15,619 bases of DNA, taken from assembly GCA_003165615.1 (NCBI GenBank), contig PLWR01000496.1:1-15619 (forward strand), read 5' to 3'. Position numbers and translations under genes: made by a program. Origin of the DNA: Acidobacteriota bacterium. GTDB taxonomy: Bacteria; Acidobacteriota; Terriglobia; UBA7540. The notes beneath the pieces were generated by a model. That model saw only the letters and a program-made list of their open reading frames with translations, was not told the origin of the DNA and searched no databases. Positions 1-5,805 of this stretch are shown one piece after another (position 1 is the stretch's first letter; each line of letters begins with the position of its first letter).

Positions 1-245
1 TCCGACTTCTCCACGTGGTCCACCAGGGACTTGGGAACAGAGAGTTCACCCCCCTCAACTTCATAGGTAACTTGTTTCTCGTCCTCTTTGGTAACTTGGG
101 CAACAATCTTCCGGCCGTTCTTTAGATAGATAACATCCGCAGACAACAGGGAGGGAAACAGCAGAAGGACACACACCAACCCGCAGCCCCATGCAGCTTT
201 CCCGTGGGGTGCGAAGCGCTGGCGAATCTCGGGGCGGCCTGTCAT
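1..245 (-). CDS. Secreted protein of unknown function, N-terminal part (cut by left edge)
   Basis: Reading the minus strand from the ATG at 245-243 gives an open frame of 81 codons that runs off the window. It starts MTGRPEIRQR, followed by a hydrophobic stretch GLVCVLLLFPSLLSA that looks like a Sec signal peptide with cleavage after LLSA. The mature part begins ADVIYLKNGRKIVAQVTKED and continues through a run with YEVEGGELSVPKSLVDHVEKS. The DxIYLKNGR-KI-x-A-x-V pattern with a following 'VPxSLVDHVE' is a small beta-rich module that I associate with N-termini of secreted acidobacterial proteins, often followed by TPR or protease domains. That association is from memory. The gene is divergent from the M1 peptidase gene. 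No clear ribosome binding site is visible, so the start rests on the signal peptide and on this being the in-frame ATG. The function is unknown. Confidence 0.72.
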   Translation of the reverse strand, partial: MTGRPEIRQRFAPHGKAAWGCGLVCVLLLFPSLLSADVIYLKNGRKIVAQVTKEDEKQVTYEVEGGELSVPKSLVDHVEKS

Positions 246-285
246 CGTGCTCGCATCATACAACAGGGCTCCGCACTCCGTCGAG

Positions 286-314
286 TTGAGCACGGCCAAC
301 TTCCGGGTTACAGT
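286..314 (+). promoter_or_regulatory. Possible sigma70-type promoter for the M1 peptidase gene
   Basis: TTGAGC at 286-291 and TACAGT at 309-314 are separated by exactly 17 bp and each matches 4 of 6 consensus bases. Transcription would begin near 321 and carry the GC-rich palindrome at 345-390 in the leader of the downstream gene. This is a pattern match only, and weak hexamers like these arise by chance. Confidence 0.25.
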
Positions 315-344
315 AAGGCAGGGGATTTAAGTAGATTCAAATTG

Positions 345-390
345 CCTCTCCCCTCGCCCCTTTGGGGGAGAGGGGCCGGGGGTGAGGGGG
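345..390. repeat. GC-rich palindromic intergenic repeat
   Basis: A purine/pyrimidine-segregated element begins CCTCTCCCCTCGCCCC, has a TTTG turn at 361-364 and returns as GGGGAGAGGGG, followed by CCGGGGGTGAGGGGG. The two arms are nearly complementary, so it could fold into a strong hairpin. From memory, the same CCCCTCACCCC-GGCCCCTCTCCC layout occurs as an intergenic repeat in many unrelated bacterial genomes. It lies between the two divergent genes starting at 245 (-) and 435 (+). It could act as a transcript-end or leader structure, or be a passive mobile repeat. Confidence 0.6.
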
Positions 391-434
391 TCGAGTTGGG
401 GCCAGCCAGCTTATGTGAACAGTATTGGGGTTAA

Positions 435-2918
435 ATGAGGCTTCGCATGGGGATTTCGCTTGCACAGATTTTCCGGATGACTCGCAAGTTCGCGCTACCC
501 ACGTTCTGGTTGCTCGCCTGCTCGCTTCAGGCCGCCCCCGGCGCGGCGCAACCATCCCCGGAGCCCCTCGAACTGCTGAAGCAATTGAACAGCGTCACCC
601 TGGATCCCACCCAAATCTATGTGATTCGCGACGCCCACATTACGCGGTCGCGAATGAACCTGTATCTTAATCGCGGCTTCATCGCTTTCATGACGCCGGT
701 CATGGGCGAGGTCACCGGGGCCGTTTTCTGGGGGGAAGGTGAAGTTTTGATGATCCCGCCCGACCGGGCGGAGAAGCGGAACCTAGCCCAATTCACGCGG
801 ACGCCCATCCTGGAAGAGAAGATCACATCCGCTTACATCCGGTTCACGGACCACACTGCCCAGGAATTGATGGCGGCATCGCGCCCGCCTGACCCGGATG
901 ATCCCGAGCAGCCTGGCCCCGTTGTGGATAGGTGGGCTGCCGTGGCCCAGCCGCCGAATCTTGAAACCTCCGTGCGCATTCTCACGGATCTGCTCGGCGA
1001 TCGCAGCCACCCCTATTTTTACGCCCATGTGAACGGAGAAAACCTGGGAATATTCGACATGGTTAACGACGAGCGCCTGGCCGAACCCTTTTCCATTGGT
1101 TCACTACGGAATGTTGGTTCCAAAGTCTTCAACGATGTCTGGTGTTCCTTCCCCACGCACAGTTCGCAGGCCGGCGTGGCTGCGTCGTTGGAGGAGACCG
1201 CAAAGGCGCTGGCATACACCCTGGACGTTCACATTCACCCCGACCACAGTCTGGAAGGCCGGGCGGAGATTCAGCTCGAATCCCGTTCGGCGCAAGATAG
1301 CGTGATCTCCTTTGCGCTCTCACGCTGGCTCGCGGTCACGGGAGTTGAGGACGATCGCGGGCACAGCATTCCCGTGATCGGGGGCCAATCGCCGGGAGGG
1401 AATCCGGCGGGGGCGCGCGCTTACGATCACGTCGATGTCGTGCTGCCCCACCCCTACGCCGCCGGCGAACGCTTTCGCTTGATTTTCAAGTATCGCGGCA
1501 ACGTTATCGCCGACGTCGGGAACGGAGTGCTGTTCGTTGGGGCGCGGGGAAGTTGGTACCCCAACCTGGATTTCGGCCTTCCCAGCCATTACGACATGAC
1601 TTTTCACTACCCGCGCAAGCTGGTGCTGGTGGCCACGGGCGCCCGCGTCGAGGAGAAGACTTCAGCGGACGAGTCGGAGAGCCGATGGCGGTCAGACGGC
1701 GTCTTCCGCATGGCGGCCTTTAACCTGGGCCCCTACGTCTCTACGGAGCGGAGGGCGGGCAAGATGAGCGTCACGGTTTATGCCACACGGGGAGCGGAAA
1801 GTTCGCTGGAAAAACGGCATGACGCGGAGCACGCCGCGCCCCTGGCCGGTCTTGGACCGCGCCTGAGAGCAATCAATCCGCTACCCGTGGAGCCCTTGCC
1901 TCTCTCGCCCTCCGCCCTGCTGGGCAACGTTGCCGACATTGCCTCGCAGGCCCTGCAATACTATGCCAGCCTGTTCGGCCCCTATCCTTATCCCCGTTTG
2001 GCCATCGCGCAAATCCCCGGGAACTTTGGCCAGGGGTGGCCGGAACTTGTGTATCTGTCCACTCTTTCCTTCCTGCCTAAAACCGAACGCGCAGAGATGG
2101 GCGTGAGCCGGGGAGGGGCAGACCCGCTGGGGCCGGTCATCATCGCCCATGAAATTGCTCATCAGTGGTGGGGAAATCTCCTGGGTTGGGAGACCTATCA
2201 CGACCAGTGGCTTTCGGAGGGACTCGCCAGTTACGCGGCAGCGCTTTTCCTGGCGCAGGGCAAGGATGGCAGCCACGAGTTCCGCGACCTGCTGCATCGC
2301 TACAAGGGCGATTTGCTGGCCAAAACCAGTGAGGGCGCGACGGTTGAATCGGGGGGCCCCATTTGGCTCGGGCAAAGGCTTTCCAGTTCCCTGGATCCGG
2401 AGGGATACTCCAACATCGTTTACAAAAAGGCCTGCTGGGCTCTTCACATGCTGCGGGGGTTGATGACGGATCCGAAGACGGGTTCGGACGCCCGCTTCTT
2501 CCGCATGTTGCGCGACTTCGTTGCCCATTACCAAGGTCAGTCGGTCTCCACCGAAGATTTCATTCATCACGCGGAAAAGTACATGACCGCGGAAAGTGAC
2601 CTGGAACATAACCGCAAACTCGATTGGTTCTTCAACGAGTGGGTCTACGACACGGGGATTCCCACCTACACTCTCAAGTCGGAGGTCCGCGCGCTCGCCA
2701 CCGGCCAATACCTTATACAAGGGGCCATCACACAGAACAATGTTCCCGAGGATTTCGAAATGCCGATTCGTGTGGTCGCTATCTATGCAAGAGACAAGCG
2801 GGTGACGCTGGGACAGGTGGTGGTGGGCGCGAGCGGAGCGCACTTCAAATTCACCGCGCCGCGAAAACCCCTGCGTGTGATGATTGATGAGGATAATTTG
2901 TTGGTCGTGGTGCGCTGA
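435..2918 (+). CDS. Secreted M1-family (gluzincin) zinc metallopeptidase
   Basis: 827 codons. The zinc site is visible as HEIAHQWWGN (H572, E573, H576) followed 18 residues later by E595 in WLSEGLASY, the HExxH-18-E spacing of M1 peptidases. The transition-state tyrosine is probably Y663 in SNIVYKKACWALHML. The segment that normally carries GAMEN or GGMEYPG reads GNFGQGWPELVYLS (529-542), so the usual Glu appears to be absent. The ~230 residues before the beta-sandwich and catalytic parts are an N-terminal extension seen in secreted acidobacterial M1 proteins. Translation could start at 435, at 447 (GAGG six bases upstream) or at 477. The last gives the cleanest signal peptide, MTRKFALPTFWLLACSLQA, with LLAC as a possible lipobox. 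It should act on peptides in the periplasm or on the outer surface. The gene is convergent with the hinT-like gene, with only 76 bp between their stops. Confidence 0.93.
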   Translation: MRLRMGISLAQIFRMTRKFALPTFWLLACSLQAAPGAAQPSPEPLELLKQLNSVTLDPTQIYVIRDAHITRSRMNLYLNRGFIAFMTPVMGEVTGAVFWGEGEVLMIPPDRAEKRNLAQFTRTPILEEKITSAYIRFTDHTAQELMAASRPPDPDDPEQPGPVVDRWAAVAQPPNLETSVRILTDLLGDRSHPYFYAHVNGENLGIFDMVNDERLAEPFSIGSLRNVGSKVFNDVWCSFPTHSSQAGVAASLEETAKALAYTLDVHIHPDHSLEGRAEIQLESRSAQDSVISFALSRWLAVTGVEDDRGHSIPVIGGQSPGGNPAGARAYDHVDVVLPHPYAAGERFRLIFKYRGNVIADVGNGVLFVGARGSWYPNLDFGLPSHYDMTFHYPRKLVLVATGARVEEKTSADESESRWRSDGVFRMAAFNLGPYVSTERRAGKMSVTVYATRGAESSLEKRHDAEHAAPLAGLGPRLRAINPLPVEPLPLSPSALLGNVADIASQALQYYASLFGPYPYPRLAIAQIPGNFGQGWPELVYLSTLSFLPKTERAEMGVSRGGADPLGPVIIAHEIAHQWWGNLLGWETYHDQWLSEGLASYAAALFLAQGKDGSHEFRDLLHRYKGDLLAKTSEGATVESGGPIWLGQRLSSSLDPEGYSNIVYKKACWALHMLRGLMTDPKTGSDARFFRMLRDFVAHYQGQSVSTEDFIHHAEKYMTAESDLEHNRKLDWFFNEWVYDTGIPTYTLKSEVRALATGQYLIQGAITQNNVPEDFEMPIRVVAIYARDKRVTLGQVVVGASGAHFKFTAPRKPLRVMIDEDNLLVVVR

Positions 2919-2956
2919 CTGCGATCCCGGATTGCCAGGACCGCACCAGCGCCGTA

Positions 2957-2993
2957 TTGAATCCCCAATCCAAAATCCAAAATCTAAAATCGA
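2957..2993. repeat. Short heptanucleotide repeat array (AATCCAA type)
   Basis: Between the convergent stops of the M1 and HIT genes, the sequence runs AATCCCC, AATCCAA, AATCCAA, AATCTAA, AATCGAC, a strict 7-bp period with drift at positions 4-7. It is the same kind of repeat as the AAATCTC and TTGAATC heptamers at 6049-6169, which suggests one dispersed simple-repeat family. I see no hairpin terminator in this gap. Confidence 0.6.
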
Positions 2994-2994
2994 C

Positions 2995-3339
2995 TTATCC
3001 CGGCGGCCAGTGAAACGTGCGCCCTCCCAGCACGTGGACATGCAGGTGGAACACGGATTGTCCCGCCCATGTGCCGTTGTTGATCACGGTGCGATAGCCC
3101 CTCGATTCCAGTCCCCGCTCCCGCGCCAGTTGCGCCGCCACCAGAAAAAGATGGCCCAGCAACGCCTCGTCCGCGGCAAGGGCTTCCTTGAGCGAGGGCA
3201 AGTGCTGGCGCGGAAGCACCAGCAGGTGGACGGGGGCCTGCGGGTGAATGTCTTCGATCGCCACGGCGCGCTCGTCCTCATGAACGATTTTGGCGGGAAT
3301 CTTGCGGTCGATGACCTGGCAGAAGAGGCAATCATCCAT
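2995..3339 (-). CDS. hinT: HIT-family (HinT-like) purine nucleoside phosphoramidase
   Basis: 114 aa, the usual length for bacterial HinT proteins. The histidine triad is HLHVHVLGG (H98, H100, H102), with H100 the expected nucleophile that takes up the nucleotidyl group. The upstream NNGTWAGQSV (N87, N88, S95) matches the conserved loop that positions phosphate. The N-terminus DCLFCQVIDRKIPAKIV carries the C4-x2-C7 pair seen in many bacterial HIT proteins, which can bind zinc. Family knowledge: these cytoplasmic enzymes hydrolyse AMP-lysine or similar adenosine phosphoramidates, and the cellular role is often unclear. The ATG overlaps the TAA of the upstream rlpA-like gene (TAATG), so the two are probably cotranscribed and translationally coupled. 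The protein ends shortly after the triad, as is typical. Confidence 0.93.
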   Translation of the reverse strand: MDDCLFCQVIDRKIPAKIVHEDERAVAIEDIHPQAPVHLLVLPRQHLPSLKEALAADEALLGHLFLVAAQLARERGLESRGYRTVINNGTWAGQSVFHLHVHVLGGRTFHWPPG

Positions 3340-4007
3340 TAATTCATCCTGACGACAAATGTCGCGGTGGCGAGATTCGCGCGACGAAGCTTCTCCGCCA
3401 AATCGCGCGCCGCACTTTCTGAACTTTCGTGGCCCACGCGCACACGGTAGAAGAGGCCGTCGCCGCGGTCGAAACTCTGGATCACCACCGGCGCGAAGCT
3501 TGCCTCGATCAGGGCTTTCAAGCGGTCAGCATTGGCGGGGTCGAGAAATGCCCCGACCTGCACAGCAAAGACGCCGGGCTCGGAAGTCGAGCCAAGTCCC
3601 AGGATTTCCAAGCGCACGCGGGCAAGGCCAATCATCCCCATGGCCTGCGCCGCGGCGTAGGAAAGATCAATGATGCGGCCTTCCACAAAAGGCCCGCGGT
3701 CATTGATCCGCACGTCCACGTCGCGGCCGTTCTGGAGGTCGTGGACGCGCACCTGGGTGCCAAACGGCAAGGTGCGATGCGCCGCCGTCATGGCGTACAT
3801 ATTGTAAATCTCACCGCTCGCCGAGTGGCGTCCGTGATAGGGATGGCCGTACCAGGAAGCGATGCCCTCTTCCCCCTGAACGATGGGCGCGGCCGGAGCC
3901 GGGTTGGTAGCAGCCGGTGGAGGAATGCCGTGAGCAGAAGGCGCGGCAGGTTTGTGGTGGTGCAGGCAGCCGGTGGCGCAGAAGAGCATCGCTATCGCCA
4001 CGCCCAT
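3339..4007 (-). CDS. rlpA: RlpA-like septal-ring lytic transglycosylase lipoprotein with SPOR domain
   Basis: 222 aa from the ATG at 4007. The N-terminus MGVAIAMLFCATGC is a short hydrophobic signal ending in a lipobox-like ATGC (C14), followed by a Pro/Ala-rich linker (15-45). Residues 47-136 form the double-psi beta-barrel domain: GIASWYGHPYHGR, the TLPFGTQVRVHD strand, and VRINDRGPF with D103 as the expected catalytic acid. Residues 145-222 are a SPOR domain (FAVQVGAF at the start, FYRVRVG later) that binds denuded septal glycan. Family role: cleaves or remodels peptidoglycan at division sites from the outer membrane. The frame stays open upstream to a GTG at 4166, but that part is translated repeat sequence. 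No Shine-Dalgarno is visible before 4007, because the repeat reaches to within 4 bp of the ATG. The stop overlaps the hinT start. Confidence 0.88.
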   Translation of the reverse strand: MGVAIAMLFCATGCLHHHKPAAPSAHGIPPPAATNPAPAAPIVQGEEGIASWYGHPYHGRHSASGEIYNMYAMTAAHRTLPFGTQVRVHDLQNGRDVDVRINDRGPFVEGRIIDLSYAAAQAMGMIGLARVRLEILGLGSTSEPGVFAVQVGAFLDPANADRLKALIEASFAPVVIQSFDRGDGLFYRVRVGHESSESAARDLAEKLRRANLATATFVVRMN

Positions 4008-4010
4008 AAG

Positions 4011-4045
4011 GCAGTGACGAGTGACAAGTGACGAGTGGCCAGCAA
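4011..4045. repeat. GTGACAAGTGACGAG dispersed repeat, copy 1
   Basis: The sequence is a drifting tandem of GTGACGA/GTGACAA units (7-bp period) and ends GTGGCCAGCAA. Positions 4021-4045 match 5781-5805 at 23 of 25 bases in direct orientation, and 4019-4039 match the reverse complement of 4148-4168 at 20 of 21. It lies immediately upstream of the rlpA start codon on the minus strand and fills the place where the ribosome binding site should be. Confidence 0.7.
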
Positions 4046-4123
4046 CGAAGTAATAATGAGGAAGGCGGGCGGGCACGCCGCAGGCACGTGGTTGTCCACT
4101 GCCTGCTTGCCCAGTTGCCCTCT

Positions 4124-4168
4124 GCCAGCAATGCTTGCTTGTCACTTGCCACTCATCACTTGTCACTC
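4124..4168. repeat. GTGACAAGTGACGAG dispersed repeat, copy 2 (inverted)
   Basis: This is the inverted partner of copy 1, containing CTTGTCACTTGCCACTCATC and CTTGTCACTC. Together the two copies could fold the ~108 bp between them into a stem-loop in the leader of the rlpA transcript. A small gene ends just 23 bp further on (4191), so the pair fills the spacer between the two minus-strand genes. Confidence 0.7.
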
Positions 4169-4190
4169 AGTATCTTGACTCAGCACGGCG

Positions 4191-4367
4191 TCAGGGTTTC
4201 GCCTCTTCCTTTTCCAATCGCTCTGCCATTTTGGTGAGGCGCGCTGCGGACTTTCTGAGGAACTCCGCCGCCTCCTTCTTAGTTTCAGGACGAACTTCAT
4301 CATCAAAAAACTTCCGTAGCTTTTCGAATTCGCGGTCTATGGCACGCCCTGCATCTTCAAATGTCAT
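4191..4367 (-). CDS. Small charged helical protein, 58 aa, function unknown
   Basis: The ATG at 4367-4365 opens a 58-codon frame ending in TGA at 4193-4191. It starts MTFEDAGRAIDREFEKLRKF and ends RLTKMAERLEKEEAKP. A GGAG sequence sits 7 bases upstream of the ATG, a good Shine-Dalgarno. The protein is rich in Glu, Lys, Arg and Ala, has no Cys or Trp and no membrane segment, and should be one or two long amphipathic helices, possibly coiled coil. The regularity of the helix pattern, the ribosome binding site and the TAGAAT-type promoter upstream support a real gene. It lies on the same strand as rlpA, 183 bp upstream of it, and might be cotranscribed. I do not recognise the family, and no function is claimed. 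Confidence 0.62.
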   Translation of the reverse strand: MTFEDAGRAIDREFEKLRKFFDDEVRPETKKEAAEFLRKSAARLTKMAERLEKEEAKP

Positions 4368-4393
4368 TATTCTGCTCCAATCTTATGGTGGCT

Positions 4394-4422
4394 ATTCTAG
4401 CCCGGATTTCTCACCCGCCCAA
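4394..4422 (-). promoter_or_regulatory. Possible promoter for the 58-aa gene (and rlpA-hinT)
   Basis: On the minus strand, TTGGGC (4422-4417) and TAGAAT (4399-4394) are exactly 17 bp apart. The -10 matches 5 of 6 consensus bases and the -35 matches only TTG. The predicted start near 4387 leaves a ~20-nt leader that contains the GGAG ribosome binding site of the 58-aa gene. Confidence 0.35.
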
Positions 4423-4661
4423 GCTGTTCTCATCGGACGCTCGGAAGGGCGTGGCCTGAAACAGTCCCATCAATCCGGAATTGTCCAAATCGGGTCTTTC
4501 GTACCCCGCATTGTAGCTAGCCCAAACATGCCCGAGAATACTGGCTAATGCCAGGGCCTCCAGAACAGTGTCAAAACGTCGCATTTCCGGCCTCGGGCGT
4601 GGTCTTTTTGCACTTCGGCGACCTCTTTCGCTGACTTTGCCAGTGGGCAGCTCCCACCGGA

Positions 4662-4685
4662 CATTCCCGCGACGGCGGGAGTGAC
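4662..4685. repeat. ATTCCCGC-GCGGGAGT palindromic repeat
   Basis: CATTCCCGC, a GACG loop, then GCGGGAGTGAC: an 8-bp stem (4663-4670 with 4675-4682) with one G-T wobble. From memory, the CATTCCCGC-GCGGGAATGAC form is a common bacterial intergenic repeat. It lies in the leader or promoter region of the rhomboid gene. Confidence 0.5.
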
Positions 4686-4745
4686 AATGGACAAAGGGAC
4701 TGGACCCGCCCAGCAGATTCGGAAGTTTTCCATCTCGCAGTCAGA

Positions 4746-4751
4746 TATAAT
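4746..4751 (+). promoter_or_regulatory. Candidate -10 element (TATAAT) for the rhomboid gene
   Basis: A perfect TATAAT lies 104 bp before the chosen ATG at 4855. No convincing -35 hexamer is found at 16-18 bp spacing, so the assignment rests on the -10 alone. A start here would give a leader of roughly 97 nt. Confidence 0.3.
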
Positions 4752-4854
4752 CAAGTATTGCACTTTGTCAAGAAGGGATGGAAATGACGATACGTGTGAA
4801 TTTGTGGCTTCTGCTCGGATTTCGATCTTCCGACCCCGGACTTCGGACCTAAGC

Positions 4855-5772
4855 ATGTCCCTACCCCCAAAGTTCTGGTTCCAATGGCAGCGGCTCAAGA
4901 AGGCATTCGCCTCGTCGCTGGGGGCGCAGGCAAGCACGCCCACCAGTACGGTTCGGATGTGTCCGCACTGCCGGGCTCTGATCGACCGCGACGCCAAGGT
5001 GTGCCCGCTTTGCGGCGAGGCCACCGGCCCCCTCCGTGCCCGCGGCAGCAGCACGCCCGGGCGCATCATGGGGGTCATCCCCATTCCCACCACGGCCAGC
5101 TCGGTGATCATCATCGCGAACCTCGCGCTCTATGTCATCTCCTGGTACATGACGCAGAATACCGAAGCCGCGCAATTGTACGGAGCCCCCTCCATGGGCG
5201 GCATCGACGGAGGGGTGCTGTTGCGGCTGGGGGCCAAGGCTCCCAACATTCTGGCGGGTCAATGGTGGCGATTGGTGACGGCCATGTTCCTGCACGCCGG
5301 CCTGCTCCACATCGGAATGAACATGTGGTGCCTGGTGGATCTGGGGCCGCAAGTGGAATCCCTTTTCAGCACCACCAAGTTCACGGTGCTCTACCTGGTG
5401 ACCGGGATCGCAGGATATGTGCTCAGCCTTTGGTGGGCCCCCTACGGAACCTCGGTGGGAGCCTCAGGCGCCGTTATGGGACTGATTGGAATCCTGATCG
5501 GCGCCAGCTTTCATCACGGGCATTTGGGAAAAGAGTATCGCGGCCAACTCTGGAAATGGGTAATTTATATCGCGATTTTTGGAATCTTCTTTAACGTTGA
5601 TAACGCCGCGCACTTCGGCGGGTTGGCGTGCGGCCTGGGGCTCGGTTACTTGGTCCCCCAGGGTGAGCCTTCCACGCGTCCCAGCGAAAATCTCTGGAAC
5701 GCGCTGGCCATGCTTTCCGTGTTGGTCATCGCCGCCTCCTTCGTGCTGATGGCTCTGCAACTGGGCAAATAA
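4855..5772 (+). CDS. Rhomboid-family intramembrane serine protease with N-terminal zinc ribbon
   Basis: 305 aa from the ATG at 4855. The upstream in-frame extension to 4681 is low-complexity intergenic sequence and was left out. Residues 36-53 form a zinc-ribbon knuckle, CPHC (C36, C39) and CPLC (C50, C53). After a polar linker come six or seven membrane segments. The rhomboid core shows the FLHAGLLHIGMNMWCL segment (oxyanion His and Asn), the GASGAVMG motif with catalytic S204, and the NAAHFGG motif with the partner H253. Family knowledge: a Ser-His dyad cleaves substrate transmembrane helices within the inner membrane. The zinc ribbon faces the cytoplasm by topology and could bind a partner or nucleic acid. 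The gene is alone on its strand, divergent from the 58-aa/rlpA/hinT group. No strong ribosome binding site precedes the ATG (a GGA lies 8 bases away). Confidence 0.9.
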   Translation: MSLPPKFWFQWQRLKKAFASSLGAQASTPTSTVRMCPHCRALIDRDAKVCPLCGEATGPLRARGSSTPGRIMGVIPIPTTASSVIIIANLALYVISWYMTQNTEAAQLYGAPSMGGIDGGVLLRLGAKAPNILAGQWWRLVTAMFLHAGLLHIGMNMWCLVDLGPQVESLFSTTKFTVLYLVTGIAGYVLSLWWAPYGTSVGASGAVMGLIGILIGASFHHGHLGKEYRGQLWKWVIYIAIFGIFFNVDNAAHFGGLACGLGLGYLVPQGEPSTRPSENLWNALAMLSVLVIAASFVLMALQLGK

Positions 5773-5780
5773 AGGGGCGC

Positions 5781-5805
5781 GTGACAAGTGACGGGTGACC
5801 AGCAA
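5781..5805. repeat. GTGACAAGTGACGAG dispersed repeat, copy 3
   Basis: The third copy of the repeat near rlpA begins 8 bp after the rhomboid stop codon. It shares 23 of 25 bases with 4021-4045, including the CCAGCAA end, so the common unit is longer than the simple heptamer and includes a defined edge. Confidence 0.7.

Larger units (their letters stand above)
4368..4854. other. Divergent intergenic region between the 58-aa gene and the rhomboid gene
   Basis: 487 bp with no coding frame I can support. Going rightward it holds the minus-strand promoter candidate (4394-4422), a GTGGG/CCCAC stem near 4643-4657, the CATTCCCGC palindrome (4662-4685), a perfect TATAAT (4746-4751) and, close to the rhomboid start, a short drifting run of CTTCCGAC/CTTCGGAC words (4828-4851). 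Two frames read through it (4681 onward on +, and 5114-4545 on -), but neither shows recognisable protein sequence here. Confidence 0.5.

Noticed and set aside
1881..3041. 386-codon open frame on the minus strand
   Set aside because: It lies antisense to the clear M1 peptidase, runs through the repeat at its end, and has no recognisable motif or ribosome binding site. It is a by-product of GC-rich codon use.
4008..4166. N-terminal extension of the RlpA-like protein to a GTG at 4166
   Set aside because: The extra 53 residues are translated GTGAC-type repeat and spacer, while a lipoprotein signal begins at 4007.
4681..4854. 58-codon extension of the rhomboid protein upstream of 4855
   Set aside because: It starts inside the ATTCCCGC palindrome and spans the TATAAT candidate; the sequence has no protein-like features.
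4545..5114. 189-codon minus-strand frame overlapping the rhomboid gene
   Set aside because: It overlaps the zinc-ribbon part of the rhomboid gene in antisense and contains translated intergenic palindrome. No family features.
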